The translations under genes and the position numbers were made by a program. Source: Paeniglutamicibacter terrestris (GTDB lineage: Bacteria; Actinomycetota; Actinomycetes; Actinomycetales; Micrococcaceae). From it: a stretch of DNA of 64,000 bases. Under the pieces are notes generated by a model. The model had not been told where the DNA came from. It saw only the letters and a list, made by a program, of their open reading frames with translations, and made no database searches. Where the stretch lies: positions 53,120 to 117,119 of the forward strand of contig NZ_JAAWVT010000011.1 of assembly GCF_012271785.1 (NCBI RefSeq). Direction: 5' to 3'. Position 1 is the first letter of the stretch, and each line of letters begins with the position of its first letter. Below are positions 17,789-26,966 of the stretch, piece after piece.

Positions 17789-19168
17789 GTGGCCGAATCG
17801 GCAGCAACGCAAGAATTCGACATCCTCATTCTCGGCGGCGGTTCTGCCGGCTACTCGGCAGCATTGCGCGCCGTGCAGCTGGGCTTCACCGTCGGTCTGA
17901 TTGAAAAGGCCAAGCTCGGTGGCACCTGCCTGCACTGGGGTTGCATCCCTACCAAGGCGTACCTGCACTCGGCCGAATTGGCCGAAAATGCTCGTGAAGG
18001 TGCCAAGTACGGCATCAACACCACCCTTGAGTCGATCGACCTCGGCGCCGTGCGTAGCTACAAGGACAATATTGTCGCTGGCAAGTACAAGGGCCTGACC
18101 GGTCTGCTGAAGATGAAGAAGGTCACCGTTATCGAAGGTAACGGCCGCCTGGTTTCCAAGGACACCATCGACGTTGACGGCGTGCCGTACAAGGGCAAGA
18201 ACATCATTCTCGCTACCGGTTCCGAGTCGAAGACCTTCGGCCTGGAAATCGGCGGTCGGGTGCTCACGAGCACCGAGGCACTGAACATGGACACCCTGCC
18301 CAAGAGCGCCATCGTGCTCGGCGGCGGCGTCATCGGCGTTGAATTCGCTTCCGTGTGGAAGTCCTTCGGCGTCGACGTGACCATCGTTGAGGGCCTGCCC
18401 TCACTGGTCCCGAACGAAGATCCGGCGATCATCAAGCACCTGGAGCGCGCTTTCAAGAAGCGCGGCATCAAGTTCAACACCGGCGTCTTCTTCGAAAAGG
18501 TTGAACAGGATGCCAACGGCGTCAAGGTCTCCCTGGCCAATGGCAAGACCCTTGAAGCAGACATCGTTTTGGTTGCCGTTGGCCGTGGACCGGTCACCGC
18601 GGGTCTGGGCTACGAAGCTCAGGGCATCCCGATGGACCGCGGATTCGTGCTCACCAATGAGCGCTGCCACACCGGCGTTGGCAACATCTACGCGATCGGC
18701 GACATTGTCCCGGGCGTCCAGCTTGCACACCGCGGTTACCAGCACGGCATCTTTGTTGCCGAGGAAATCGCTGGCCAGAAGCCAGTGGTTGTTGAGGACA
18801 TCAACATCCCGAAGGTCACCTTCTGCGAACCGGAGATCGCTTCGGTTGGTTACTCCGAGCCGGCCGCCAAGGCCAAGTTCGGCGATGACCAGATTGAGAT
18901 CACCGAGTACAACCTGGCCGGCAACGGCAAGTCCTCGATCCTGGGCACCAGCGGCCTGATCAAGATGGTCCGCGTCAAGAACGGTCCCATCGTGGGCGTT
19001 CACGGCATCGGCGGACGCATCGGCGAGCAGATCGGTGAAGCACAGCTCATCGTGAACTGGGAAGCCTACCCCGAGGATGTTGCTCAGCTCATCCACGCAC
19101 ACCCCACGCAGAACGAATCGCTCGGCGAGGCCGCTATGGCCCTGGCCGGCAAGCCACTGCACGGTTAG
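17789..19168 (+). CDS. lpdA: Dihydrolipoyl dehydrogenase (E3)
   Basis: FAD flavoprotein that reoxidises dihydrolipoyl groups of the 2-oxo-acid dehydrogenase complexes with NAD+. The 459-residue protein has the FAD motif GGGSAGYSAA, redox-active Cys47 and Cys52 in GGTCLHWGCIP, the NAD-site GGGVIGVEFAS and the C-terminal HAHPTQNESLGEA with the catalytic His. GTG 17789 was chosen because GAGGGAG precedes it; a longer frame from 17696 has no family similarity before this point. It is followed by sucB, its partner E2. Confidence 0.95.
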   Translation: MAESAATQEFDILILGGGSAGYSAALRAVQLGFTVGLIEKAKLGGTCLHWGCIPTKAYLHSAELAENAREGAKYGINTTLESIDLGAVRSYKDNIVAGKYKGLTGLLKMKKVTVIEGNGRLVSKDTIDVDGVPYKGKNIILATGSESKTFGLEIGGRVLTSTEALNMDTLPKSAIVLGGGVIGVEFASVWKSFGVDVTIVEGLPSLVPNEDPAIIKHLERAFKKRGIKFNTGVFFEKVEQDANGVKVSLANGKTLEADIVLVAVGRGPVTAGLGYEAQGIPMDRGFVLTNERCHTGVGNIYAIGDIVPGVQLAHRGYQHGIFVAEEIAGQKPVVVEDINIPKVTFCEPEIASVGYSEPAAKAKFGDDQIEITEYNLAGNGKSSILGTSGLIKMVRVKNGPIVGVHGIGGRIGEQIGEAQLIVNWEAYPEDVAQLIHAHPTQNESLGEAAMALAGKPLHG

Positions 19169-19181
19169 TCACAAACGCTTA

Positions 19182-19218
19182 ACCGGGTACGCGTTCCTCC
19201 ACGGAACGCGTACCCGGT
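19182..19218 (+). terminator. Hairpin downstream of lpdA
   Basis: Perfect 16-bp arms ACCGGGTACGCGTTCC and complement, loop of five, 13 nt after the lpdA stop. No T-run follows, so it could be a terminator or an RNA-processing/stability element before sucB. Confidence 0.6.
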
Positions 19219-19316
19219 GCACTAAGCTCGGAGGCAATGCCCTCCCACGGAGAAGCGCGGGATACCGCGCATCTCTTGCACACAAATTTTTTAGTTAATA
19301 GGAGAACGGGAACAAG

Positions 19317-21053
19317 ATGTCTGAAACCGTGAACTTGCCCGCCCTGGGTGAAAGCGTCACCGAAGGCACCGTTACACGCTGGCTCAAGCAGGTAGGCGAC
19401 CGCGTAGAGGTCGACGAGCCGTTGCTGGAAGTTTCGACCGACAAGGTCGACACCGAAATCCCTTCGCCGGTTGCCGGCGTCATTGAGGAAATCCTCGTGG
19501 CCGAGGACGAGACCGCCGAAGTTGGAGCCGCACTGGTTCGCATCGGTGATGGTTCCGGCTCAGCCGCAGCACCCGCGGCCGCCGCGCCGGCCGAAGAAGC
19601 ACCGGCAGCACCGGCAGAGGCTCCAGCAGCACCGGCCGAAGCTCCCGCAGCAGCACCAGCTCCGGCCGCTGCCCCCGCAGCCGCCGCATCGGGCGCCGAG
19701 ATCACTCTCCCGGCATTGGGCGAATCCGTCACCGAAGGCACCGTCACCCGCTGGCTCAAGGCCGTTGGCGACGAGGTTGCCGTTGACGAACCGCTGCTCG
19801 AGGTTTCCACCGACAAGGTTGACACCGAGGTTCCTTCCCCGGTTGCCGGTACCTTGCTGGAAATTCGCGTTCCGGAAGACGAGACCGTTGAGGTCGGTAC
19901 CGTTCTGGCCATCGTTGGTGCCGCAGGCGCCGCCGCTGCTCCGGCACCCGCTGCGGCACCGGCACCCGCTGCCGCTCCGGCACCCGCTGCTGCACCGGCA
20001 CCGGCTGCCGCTCCGGCTCCGGCTCCGGCTGCCGCTCCGGCTCCAGTTGCTGCACCGGCACCCGCTGCTGCACCGGCACCGACTGCCGCTCCGGCTGCAC
20101 CGGCTGCCGCTCCTGCCGCAGGCAACGACGGTTACGTAACCCCGTTGGTTCGCCGCTTGGCCAACCAGAACAATGTTGATCTCTCCACCGTCACCGGCAC
20201 CGGTGTTGGCGGACGTATTCGCAAGCAGGACGTCATTGACGCCACCGCTCCCGCTGCTCCGGCCGCAGCAGTTGCTTCGGCACCTGCCGCTCCGGCAGCC
20301 AAGGCTGCTGCACCCGTGGTTGCATCCTCGCTGCGTGGCACCGTTGCCAAGGCACCGCGTATCCGCCAGGTCATCGCTCGTCGCATGCGCGAGTCGCTGG
20401 ATGTTTCCACTCAGCTGACCCAGGTGCACGAGGTCGACATGACTCGCGTCGCCAACCTGCGCAATTCGGCTAAGAACCAGTTTGCTGCCGTCAACGGCTC
20501 CAAGCTGACCTTCCTGCCGTTCATTGCCAAGGCCGTTGCCGAAGCATTGAAGCAGCACCCGAAGCTGAACGCCGAGTACGACGAGGCCAAGCAGGAGATC
20601 ACCTACCACAACGCCGAGCACCTGGCGATTGCGGTTGACACAGACAAGGGCCTGCTGGTTCCTGTTATCTCCAACGCTGGCGACCTGAATCTCGCTGGCC
20701 TGGCCGGCAAGATCGCTGACGTGGCGAAGCGTACTCGCGACAACAAGATCGGTCCGGACGAGCTTTCCGGGGGAACGTTCTCGATCACGAACATTGGTTC
20801 GGTCGGCGCGCTCTTCGACACCCCGATCATCAACCAGCCGCAGGTTGCCATCTTGGGCACCGGCGCAATCGTCAAGCGCGCAGTTGTCGTGGGCGGCGTT
20901 GATGGCGATGACACCATCGCCATCCGCCACATGATGTACCTGTCGCTGACGTACGATCACCGCTTGGTTGACGGCGCCGATGCAGGACGCTTCCTGCAGA
21001 CGCTGAAGGCTCGCCTTGAAGAAGGCGCTTTCGAAGCCGACCTCGGCCTCTAA
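19317..21053 (+). CDS. sucB: Dihydrolipoamide acyltransferase E2 (2-oxoglutarate dehydrogenase type)
   Basis: E2 core of a 2-oxo-acid dehydrogenase complex, 578 residues. Two lipoyl domains with near-identical sequence carry the modified Lys43 and Lys167 (STDKVDT). Long Ala/Pro linkers follow (about 82-124 and 203-268). Then comes the E1/E3-binding domain ([16 protein letters not shown]...GRIRKQDVI) and the catalytic domain with [14 protein letters not shown] (His548, Asp552). This layout is that of actinobacterial SucB, which in some relatives serves both pyruvate and 2-oxoglutarate dehydrogenases. GGAGAACGGG precedes the ATG. LpdA, LipB and LipA are in the same region. Confidence 0.93.
   Translation: MSETVNLPALGESVTEGTVTRWLKQVGDRVEVDEPLLEVSTDKVDTEIPSPVAGVIEEILVAEDETAEVGAALVRIGDGSGSAAAPAAAAPAEEAPAAPAEAPAAPAEAPAAAPAPAAAPAAAASGAEITLPALGESVTEGTVTRWLKAVGDEVAVDEPLLEVSTDKVDTEVPSPVAGTLLEIRVPEDETVEVGTVLAIVGAAGAAAAPAPAAAPAPAAAPAPAAAPAPAAAPAPAPAAAPAPVAAPAPAAAPAPTAAPAAPAAAPAAGNDGYVTPLVRRLANQNNVDLSTVTGTGVGGRIRKQDVIDATAPAAPAAAVASAPAAPAAKAAAPVVASSLRGTVAKAPRIRQVIARRMRESLDVSTQLTQVHEVDMTRVANLRNSAKNQFAAVNGSKLTFLPFIAKAVAEALKQHPKLNAEYDEAKQEITYHNAEHLAIAVDTDKGLLVPVISNAGDLNLAGLAGKIADVAKRTRDNKIGPDELSGGTFSITNIGSVGALFDTPIINQPQVAILGTGAIVKRAVVVGGVDGDDTIAIRHMMYLSLTYDHRLVDGADAGRFLQTLKARLEEGAFEADLGL
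19923..20118 (+). repeat. Ala/Pro linker-coding tandem repeats in sucB
   Basis: Short degenerate repeats of the type GCTCCGGCACCCGCTGC run for about 200 bp and encode the flexible APA-rich linker after the second lipoyl domain. Such tracts can change length by slippage, which would alter linker length without changing frame. Confidence 0.75.
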
Positions 21054-21070
21054 GCTCGAGTCACTAATAA

Positions 21071-21120
21071 GCCGAGGGCGGTACATCCCCATATGGGGGT
21101 GTACCGCCCTCGGCCTATTT
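21071..21120 (+). terminator. Terminator of sucB
   Basis: 15-bp arms beginning GCCGAGGGCGGTACA at 21071-21085 and 21100-21114, with inner CCCC/GGGG pairing, then CTATTTGTTCT. It lies 17 nt after the sucB stop. Confidence 0.85.
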
Positions 21121-21144
21121 GTTCTCCCCCACGGAGGGCTCGAA

Positions 21145-21161
21145 TTCTACAACCCGTCGAA
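21145..21161. promoter_or_regulatory. Near-match to the cyd/BlaI palindrome upstream of a small membrane gene
   Basis: TTCTAC-AACCC-GTCGAA, matching the operators between cydA and the blaI-like gene in 11 of 12 arm positions with the same spacer. It lies where the -35 of the gene at 21181 should be. Confidence 0.4.
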
Positions 21162-21168
21162 TTTCGAT

Positions 21169-21174
21169 TAGGCT
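21169..21174 (+). promoter_or_regulatory. Probable -10 of a leaderless gene
   Basis: TAGGCT ends 6 nt before the ATG at 21181, and no ribosome-binding site is present, so transcription probably begins at or next to the start codon. Confidence 0.5.
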
Positions 21175-21180
21175 GACATC

Positions 21181-21531
21181 ATGACTTTTTTGACTGCAAT
21201 CCTGGTTTTCCTGCACGTATTGGGTGCGGCTGCGATCTTTGGCGGCTGGCTGGCCAACTTCAAGACACCCACCGTCAACATTTGGCAGTTCTATGGTTCC
21301 ATCGCCCAGCTGGTCACCGGCCTAGCACTGGTTGGCGTCGCTGAAGCCGGTGACGGCCAGGTGAACCACGCCAAGATCGCCGTCAAGCTCTTGCTGGCCA
21401 TCGGCGTCTTCGTGGCAGCACTTCTGGGCCGCCGTAAGATCAAAAATGGCCAAGAGGTACCCACTGGTCTGGCTCATGGCACCGGCGGCACTGCCCTGAT
21501 CGCCATCGCTGTGGCGACCCTCTGGGTCTAA
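21181..21531 (+). CDS. Small four-helix membrane protein, function unknown
   Basis: 116-residue hydrophobic protein with about four membrane helices. The first helix has LVFLHVLGAAAIFGGW, a His-containing pattern also seen in small haem- or copper-linked membrane proteins; other histidines are at NHAKIA and GLAHGTGG. I do not recognise a specific function. It has no ribosome-binding site but a -10-like TAGGCT close to ATG, suggesting a leaderless mRNA, and a BlaI-like palindrome over its -35 region. It is flanked by terminators, so it is a single-gene unit. Confidence 0.75.
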   Translation: MTFLTAILVFLHVLGAAAIFGGWLANFKTPTVNIWQFYGSIAQLVTGLALVGVAEAGDGQVNHAKIAVKLLLAIGVFVAALLGRRKIKNGQEVPTGLAHGTGGTALIAIAVATLWV

Positions 21532-21572
21532 TCAGGAATTTGCCGTATCAGTAGGCCTCATGCCTACAGAAC

Positions 21573-21615
21573 AATGGCGGTGTGTCAGTGGGTTTCCCGC
21601 CGACACACCGCCATT
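21573..21615 (+). terminator. Hairpin after the small membrane protein gene
   Basis: 14-bp arms AATGGCGGTGTGTC and complement with a 15-nt loop, then GCTGTTAATC. A smaller hairpin GTAGGC/GCCTAC precedes it at 21551-21567. Confidence 0.65.
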
Positions 21616-21713
21616 GCTGTTAATCCCGGTCCTGTCGTTCTACTCCCCCGGGCCATAGGATTACCGAGGAGGCGTTTGCCTTCGTCCCATTGCAGATTCA
21701 AGGAGTTGTCACC

Positions 21714-22151
21714 ATGGCAGTCACCACTAGAAGCGCAAGTACCGTTTGGACCGGAGATTTGGCGTCCGGGTCGGGGGAAACCACCTTTGAGACATCGGGC
21801 ATCGGAACGTTCCCGGTAACCTGGCGAGCCCGCACCGAAGCCGCCGAAGGTAAGACCAGCCCGGAAGAACTGATTGCAGCTGCCCACGCATCGTGCTTCT
21901 CCATGGCACTGAGCAATATTCTCAAGCAGGCCGGCCACGTTGCCGACAAACTAGAAACCAGCGCAGCAGTGGACTTTGATACCAGCGATGGCGCCAAGAT
22001 CAGTGCCATCAGGCTGACACTCAAGGCCACCATCCCAGGTCTAGAGGACGCGGAATTCCAGAAGCTCGCTCTCTCGGCTAAAGAGGGCTGCCCGGTGTCG
22101 GCTGCACTCGCTGCCGTCCCCTCGATCACCCTCGATGCAAGCCTGACGTAG
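21714..22151 (+). CDS. OsmC-family peroxiredoxin
   Basis: Thiol-dependent organic hydroperoxide reductase of the OsmC/Ohr family, 145 residues. The two reactive cysteines are in AAHASCFSMAL and AKEGCPVSAAL; the spacing and the TSPEELIAAAHASCF context fit OsmC rather than Ohr. ATG 21714 was chosen because AAGGAG lies 8 nt upstream. It converges on the kinase gene with a hairpin between. A role in peroxide defence is inferred from the family. Confidence 0.9.
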   Translation: MAVTTRSASTVWTGDLASGSGETTFETSGIGTFPVTWRARTEAAEGKTSPEELIAAAHASCFSMALSNILKQAGHVADKLETSAAVDFDTSDGAKISAIRLTLKATIPGLEDAEFQKLALSAKEGCPVSAALAAVPSITLDASLT

Positions 22152-22164
22152 GTCGCATCCGGTA

Positions 22165-22204
22165 GTGTGCGCCGGTTGCGGCATGTGCCCGTGCCGGCGC
22201 ACAC
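22165..22204. terminator. Hairpin between convergent osmC-like and kinase genes
   Basis: 11-bp arms GTGTGCGCCGG and complement with an 18-nt loop. It sits between two converging stop codons and probably ends both transcripts. Confidence 0.65.
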
Positions 22205-22214
22205 CCCACATTCA

Positions 22215-23858
22215 TTACCGCGCAGCGGATACCTGCCACAGTCTCCACACCCCATTCACGCGCCGCAATATCATTTGTACGCGCTGCGTTTCGGGCTGCT
22301 TCGCGCTGACAATAACCTCCCCGCCCGCATCCATGTAGCGGTAGCTGCTTTGCACACTCGTCGCGTCCAACACCACTTCGTTTTCTGCGCTTGAGGGCAG
22401 CACGACCACGTCGCTGAGCCGGGTCTGCAGACCTTCAAGATGCACCCCCAGTTTTTTCATCCGACTCAAGACCTCCACGTCCGTGGCCAGCGCCGGAGCT
22501 CCTTTAACATGTAAACGTTCCAGCTGCTTGGAGTCCCCCTTCATCAGCGCCTTGTCCCGGCCCGAGCTCAATTCGGCGGCGGCAAGAATGATTTCCTGAA
22601 CATTTCCCGGCGTTCGCTGCTGCGAGGATCCCGCTAGCGGATCATGGATGACGCTTTGAGTTGACACCTGATCGGTGGGATTCACCAAAACATTCTGGTC
22701 GCTCGAGCGTTTGAAAGCATACGCACCCGAACCGGCGAGGATCACTGCCAGCAGGCCAGCAAAAGCACCAAGAACAATGCGCCTATTCCCGTGCCTCAAC
22801 CCGTGAACCTTATGCATTGTGGACCACGGAGCTTCCGCGGATTCTTGTTCCAGCACATCTTGCTCGGGCAAAATGACCGTTTTGCCCATCACGGCTCGGA
22901 GCCGACGTGGCACGCGGCGCTGTTGGGCCTTGATTTGTGCCGTGCGCTGCTTGAGCAATTCCTTGTCCGCGACAGACCTGTGACCCTGGCGGCGATGCCA
23001 GCCCAGAAGGCCAGCTCCGGCGGGTACTTGGCGCGTGGTCGTCATGTGCTTCAGCGCTTCGGGTTCCACAGCCGAACTGAGTTCAACCGCCAGAGGCTCC
23101 CCTGCAACAAAGATGCGTTGTCCAAATTGTGCCGCTGTCGGCCGATTCTTCGGGTCGATATCCAGACACTGCTCCAGCAATCGCGCAAATTCGTCGTTCA
23201 CTTCCGGAACCATCGCGCCCAAAGGAGTTCTGTTAACCGTGGAGCTAGGCGGTCTTCCCGTCAGCAGGTACCAGGTGCAGGCAGCCAAGGCGTAGATGTC
23301 GCGTGCGGGTTCAAGAATCCCGGAGATGCTCTGCTGAGAACTCTCCGGTGCGCAGAAGCCGCTTGTCGCAAAGTCGCCCGGTGATTGACCCAGGCGCCGA
23401 TGCATTCCATAGTCCCCCAACTTCGGTTTGCCCTCGGCCGTAAACAAAATATTGCGCGGGCTCAGATCACCGTGGGTCATCCCCCGGGCATGTAAGAAAT
23501 CCAAGGCTTCGGCAATCGGTGCCATGACCGTGATGGTCTCCCCCACGCTTAATGGTCCGCGCACCGCAACAACGTTTGCGGCGGAACCGGCGGGGCAATA
23601 TTCCATCAGAATCCCGGGACCCAGGCTTGTTGTGATGGTGCCCAGAACGTCAACCAAGAACTCATGTTCCAGCGGGCCCCAATTGATCTCCCCCGCCATC
23701 TCGCTGGCCACCCCGCGCAGGATTTTAATGGCTCGCTCTACATGTGTCGCTTCTTCTTCGACGACAAAAACGAGGCCATGAGCTCCATCATCAAGGTGCC
23801 GTAGCGTGCGGTAGCCATCCATGCTGGGGAAAGCCGGAGGCTTGTCATAGGATTCCAT
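22215..23858 (-). CDS. Membrane-anchored Ser/Thr protein kinase (non-RD type)
   Basis: 547-residue Hanks-type kinase. Residues 15-258 are the kinase domain: Gly-rich loop LDDGAHGLVF, Lys45 (AIK), catalytic loop HGDLSPRNILF (Asp131, Asn136), GDYG at 148-151 in place of DFG, and a CAPES for APE. All key catalytic residues are present, but HRD is HGD, so activation-loop phosphorylation may not be needed. A basic juxtamembrane stretch comes next, then one membrane helix at about 363-383 and an extracytoplasmic part of about 160 residues without PASTA repeats, possibly an NTF2-like fold. Ligand and targets unknown. It diverges from lipB. Confidence 0.88.
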   Translation of the reverse strand: MESYDKPPAFPSMDGYRTLRHLDDGAHGLVFVVEEEATHVERAIKILRGVASEMAGEINWGPLEHEFLVDVLGTITTSLGPGILMEYCPAGSAANVVAVRGPLSVGETITVMAPIAEALDFLHARGMTHGDLSPRNILFTAEGKPKLGDYGMHRRLGQSPGDFATSGFCAPESSQQSISGILEPARDIYALAACTWYLLTGRPPSSTVNRTPLGAMVPEVNDEFARLLEQCLDIDPKNRPTAAQFGQRIFVAGEPLAVELSSAVEPEALKHMTTTRQVPAGAGLLGWHRRQGHRSVADKELLKQRTAQIKAQQRRVPRRLRAVMGKTVILPEQDVLEQESAEAPWSTMHKVHGLRHGNRRIVLGAFAGLLAVILAGSGAYAFKRSSDQNVLVNPTDQVSTQSVIHDPLAGSSQQRTPGNVQEIILAAAELSSGRDKALMKGDSKQLERLHVKGAPALATDVEVLSRMKKLGVHLEGLQTRLSDVVVLPSSAENEVVLDATSVQSSYRYMDAGGEVIVSAKQPETQRVQMILRRVNGVWRLWQVSAAR

Positions 23859-23948
23859 AAATCTGTTCTACGCCTCATGATTTAGTTGCGCTTAAGTTAT
23901 CCACAAGAAACAGTGTGTAGACGATTCGAGGGCAAGTGGCAAACCGCG

Positions 23949-23954
23949 TACTGT
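23949..23954 (+). promoter_or_regulatory. Probable -10 of leaderless lipB
   Basis: TACTGT is 7 nt before ATG 23962, with no ribosome-binding site. TTCGAG 18 bp upstream is a weak -35. Confidence 0.5.
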
Positions 23955-23961
23955 GGTTCCC

Positions 23962-24642
23962 ATGACCATCAAATTCGAGAGAATCGGCCATGCCCCCGAG
24001 CTGGTTGATTACCGCGTCGCATGGGACATGCAACGCCAAATACACAGTGAAGTAACCGACGGGCAGTCTGGTCCCGTGGTGCTATTGCTGGAGCACGCTT
24101 CGGTCTATACCGCGGGTCGACGAACCGAACCCGAAGATTTGCCAACGGACGGCACCCCCGTGATCGACGTGGATCGCGGCGGGAAGCTCACCTGGCACGG
24201 CCCCGGCCAATTGGTGGGCTACCCCATCGTTCGGTTACGCGATATGAAGGGCATTCGGGAGTACGTTGAAACACTCGAAGAAGCCCTCATCAATGTGGCC
24301 GTCGACTACGGAATCCCCGCAACCCGCATCAAGGGCCGCAGCGGCGTATGGGTTGCCGGCACCGACGGTGCCCAAGACCGGAAACTGGCTGCCATCGGTA
24401 TCCGTGTTGACCATGGTGTAACAATGCATGGCTTCGCCCTTAACTGCTCCAATGATCTGGCTCCCTACTCCCAGATCATTGCCTGCGGCATCACCGACGC
24501 CGGAACCACGAGCATCAGCCAGGAAACCGGTCTTACCGTGAATCCGGCCGATGTCCTGGACCGCGTTGAAAAAGAACTTGAAGCGCTACTAAGTCCGATC
24601 GTCGCGCTGACTGCTACAACCCCCGAAGGAGCCCGTTCATGA
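23962..24642 (+). CDS. lipB: Octanoyl-[acyl carrier protein]:protein octanoyltransferase
   Basis: First step of lipoate synthesis: moves octanoyl from ACP to lipoyl-domain lysines. 226 residues, with the family motif [27 protein letters not shown] with the catalytic Lys, and [11 protein letters not shown] with the acyl-accepting Cys. ATG 23962 was chosen; an in-frame GTG at 23953 overlaps a likely -10, so the mRNA seems leaderless. It overlaps lipA by 4 nt (ATGA), so the two are translated together. Confidence 0.95.
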   Translation: MTIKFERIGHAPELVDYRVAWDMQRQIHSEVTDGQSGPVVLLLEHASVYTAGRRTEPEDLPTDGTPVIDVDRGGKLTWHGPGQLVGYPIVRLRDMKGIREYVETLEEALINVAVDYGIPATRIKGRSGVWVAGTDGAQDRKLAAIGIRVDHGVTMHGFALNCSNDLAPYSQIIACGITDAGTTSISQETGLTVNPADVLDRVEKELEALLSPIVALTATTPEGARS

Positions 24643-25640
24643 GTGCCGCACCCGAAGGTCGCCGCCTGCTGCGTATTGAGCAGCGAAATACCGAGACTCC
24701 TGTTGAGCGGAAGCCCGAATGGATCAAGGCCAAGATCAATATCGGCCCCGAATACGTTAACTTGAAGAAGCTCGTCAAGTCCGAAGGCCTGAACACTGTC
24801 TGCGAAGAAGCAGGCTGCCCGAACATCTTCGAATGCTGGGAAGACAAGGAAGCAACATTCCTCATCGGCGGTTCGGAATGTACCCGTCGCTGTGACTTCT
24901 GCCAGATCGACACCGGCAAGCCGGCAGCTTTGGATCGCGCGGAACCCTTCAAGGTCGCCATGAGCGTGAAGAAAATGGGACTGCGTTACGCCACCGTCAC
25001 CGGTGTAGCCCGCGATGATCTCACCGACGAAGGAACCTGGCTCTATGCCGAGACGGTACGCCGCATTCACCAGCTGAACCCCGGCACCGGTGTCGAACTC
25101 TTGATTCCTGACTTCTCCGGAAAGCCCGAGTACCTCGACGAGATTTGTGCTTCCGCCCCCGAGGTCTACGCGCACAATCTTGAAACCGTGCCGCGCCTGT
25201 TCAAGTCGATCCGTCCGGCCTTCCGTTACGAACGCTCGCTTGATGTCATCTCCCAGGGTCGGGCCAATGGCATGATCACCAAGTCGAACCTGATCTTGGG
25301 CATGGGCGAGACACGTGAGGAAATTACCGAGGCCATCCAGGACCTCGTGGAGGCGGGCTGCGATCTGCTCACCATCACCCAGTACCTGCGTCCCACCGAG
25401 CGTCACCACCCGGTTGAACGCTGGGTCAAGCCACAGGAATTCGTGGAATTGCAGCAGGAAGCCGAAGAACTGGGCATTCTGGGTGTCATGAGTGGTCCCT
25501 TGGTTCGTTCCTCCTACCGCGCGGGCCGCCTCTGGGCAGCAGCAATGCGCAAAAAGGGCAACGTCATCCCGGAGGCGCTGGCCCACATCGCCAGCTCAGG
25601 CGACACTCGCCAGGAGGCTTCTTCGCTGGTCGGCGCCTAG
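24639..25640 (+). CDS. lipA: Lipoyl synthase (radical SAM)
   Basis: Inserts two sulfurs into protein-bound octanoyl groups. 333 residues with both iron-sulfur sites: auxiliary cluster Cys55, Cys60, Cys66 ([12 protein letters not shown]) and radical-SAM Cys81, Cys85, Cys88 (CTRRCDFC). The C-terminal RSSYRAG supplies the Ser ligand of the auxiliary cluster. GAAGGAG precedes the ATG. Products of this and lipB act on SucB, encoded 3.6 kb upstream. Confidence 0.97.
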   Translation: MSAAPEGRRLLRIEQRNTETPVERKPEWIKAKINIGPEYVNLKKLVKSEGLNTVCEEAGCPNIFECWEDKEATFLIGGSECTRRCDFCQIDTGKPAALDRAEPFKVAMSVKKMGLRYATVTGVARDDLTDEGTWLYAETVRRIHQLNPGTGVELLIPDFSGKPEYLDEICASAPEVYAHNLETVPRLFKSIRPAFRYERSLDVISQGRANGMITKSNLILGMGETREEITEAIQDLVEAGCDLLTITQYLRPTERHHPVERWVKPQEFVELQQEAEELGILGVMSGPLVRSSYRAGRLWAAAMRKKGNVIPEALAHIASSGDTRQEASSLVGA

Positions 25641-25656
25641 GCGTTCCCCGATCACG

Positions 25657-25662
25657 TAGAAT
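25657..25662 (+). promoter_or_regulatory. -10-like element before DUF4191 gene
   Basis: TAGAAT ends 9 nt before ATG 25672. No ribosome-binding site is seen, so a very short or absent leader is likely. Confidence 0.4.
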
Positions 25663-25671
25663 TGAACCACT

Positions 25672-26427
25672 ATGGCCAAAAACACCGATAACGCCTCGTC
25701 TGAGGCTGCAAGTCCTAAGCGCGGACTGTTCTCGCGCAAGCCCAAGGCCGAAAAGGCCAACAAGGAACCGGGCCGGCTGAAACAGCTGGGCCAGGTCTTC
25801 CAGATGACTCGCAAGAATGACCCTATGGTCGTCTGGCTGATGCTTCTGGCTGCCCTTGGTGTCCTTGTTGTAGGTCTGATCATCGGTCTGATCATCAACA
25901 ACTGGGTCACGACCCTATTGATCGCGATTCCCGTGGCGCTGCTTGCAGCGACAATGATTCTTTCGCGACGTGCTGAAAAGGCTGCGTTCACCCAGCTCGA
26001 GGGTCGCCCGGGAGCCGCAGGAGCGGCCATGAGCGTTTTGCGCCGTGGCTGGATCCTGAAGGAAGAGCCAGTGGCGGTGAACCCCCGGTCCAAGGACCTG
26101 GTGTTCATGGGCATCGGCCGCGCCGGCGTCGTTTTGGTGACCGAGGGACCAACCGCCCGAGTTCGCTCGCTGGTTGACGCCGAGCGCAGGCGCATGGGCC
26201 GCGTTCTTCCCAACGTGCCGATCCACGTGATCCACTCCGGCAACGACGAAGGCCAAACCAAGTTGGCCGAGGTTGGCAAGGCTATGAAGAAGCTGCCGAA
26301 GTCCATCACCAAGTTGGAGATCAGCGCCGTTGACAAGCGCTTGAGCACCCTGGGTAGCGCAAAGCTGCCGATCCCCAAGGGCATTGACCCGAACCGGGCT
26401 CGCCCCAACCGTAAGCAAATGCGCTAA
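25672..26427 (+). CDS. DUF4191 membrane protein
   Basis: 251-residue actinobacterial protein of unknown function. A basic N-terminus (about 1-55) is followed by two adjacent membrane helices (about 61-83 and 84-104), then a soluble domain (ILKEEPVAVNPRSKDLVFMGIGRAGVVLVTEG). It is always close to lipA in relatives I know, but no role in lipoylation has been shown. It starts 31 nt after lipA and may be read both from lipBA and its own promoter. Confidence 0.83.
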   Translation: MAKNTDNASSEAASPKRGLFSRKPKAEKANKEPGRLKQLGQVFQMTRKNDPMVVWLMLLAALGVLVVGLIIGLIINNWVTTLLIAIPVALLAATMILSRRAEKAAFTQLEGRPGAAGAAMSVLRRGWILKEEPVAVNPRSKDLVFMGIGRAGVVLVTEGPTARVRSLVDAERRRMGRVLPNVPIHVIHSGNDEGQTKLAEVGKAMKKLPKSITKLEISAVDKRLSTLGSAKLPIPKGIDPNRARPNRKQMR

Positions 26428-26450
26428 CGCCTAACAGCAACAGCCACCAA

Positions 26451-26499
26451 CAAGTAATGCGGGTGTCCGAACCATTGGTTCGGACACCCGCATTACTTG
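26451..26499. terminator. Perfect 23-bp bidirectional terminator
   Basis: CAAGTAATGCGGGTG... and its exact complement, 23 bp per arm with a 3-nt loop (ATT), followed by TTTAAG. It separates the DUF4191 gene from the converging RDD gene. Confidence 0.88.
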
Positions 26500-26531
26500 T
26501 TTAAGTTCATCTCCACGCACGCGAGGAAGAA

Positions 26532-26966
26532 TCAGATACGAACCAGAATCGTCTTGCGGATCCGATCATGGAATCCACGCTGATCCGAGTCGCTGAAGAA
26601 GACCGGAATAACCAGGCACAATAACGCGGTGCGAATGATTCCGGTCAGCGGCCGCACAGCACTTCCATCGAGCCCCTGGACCTGCATCCCGAAGATGCGG
26701 TGGCCGATTGAATGCCCAGTAACACCAACAAAGAGCATTTGCGTCGCGGCGAAGATCACCAAGTTCGCCGCGGGATCAGATTTAAAGAAGAACATGGAAA
26801 TCAGCATCGCGATCCCCCAGTCCACCAATAAAGCGCCGACACGCCGACCGATGCGCGCAACAGAACCGGGGCCCCTTTCCGGGCGTCCCAATCTCTTGCC
26901 GGGCCATTCCTGATCACTTAACTGCGGCGGGCCCTCGAGCCACGAGCCAAAATCTTTTCTTTCCAC
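26532..26966 (-). CDS. RDD-family membrane protein
   Basis: 144-residue protein with a soluble N-terminus and about three membrane helices from residue 45 on. RRVGALLVDWGIAM is the RDD start (Arg, Asp) and HSIGHRIFGMQVQGLDG the middle motif. Function of the family is uncertain; some members are ion antiporters. GTG start with GGGGAT close upstream. It diverges from glnA. Confidence 0.82.
   Translation of the reverse strand: MERKDFGSWLEGPPQLSDQEWPGKRLGRPERGPGSVARIGRRVGALLVDWGIAMLISMFFFKSDPAANLVIFAATQMLFVGVTGHSIGHRIFGMQVQGLDGSAVRPLTGIIRTALLCLVIPVFFSDSDQRGFHDRIRKTILVRI

Noticed and set aside
19923..20118. CRISPR-like repetition
   Set aside because: Repeats are in frame, degenerate and without spacers; they encode the SucB linker.
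19560..21092. 510-codon minus-strand open frame opposite sucB
   Set aside because: Ser/Gly/Arg/Cys-rich translation mirroring the Ala/Pro repeats; clearly antisense.
24465..25586. 373-codon minus-strand frame opposite lipB/lipA
   Set aside because: Antisense of two well-supported enzymes.
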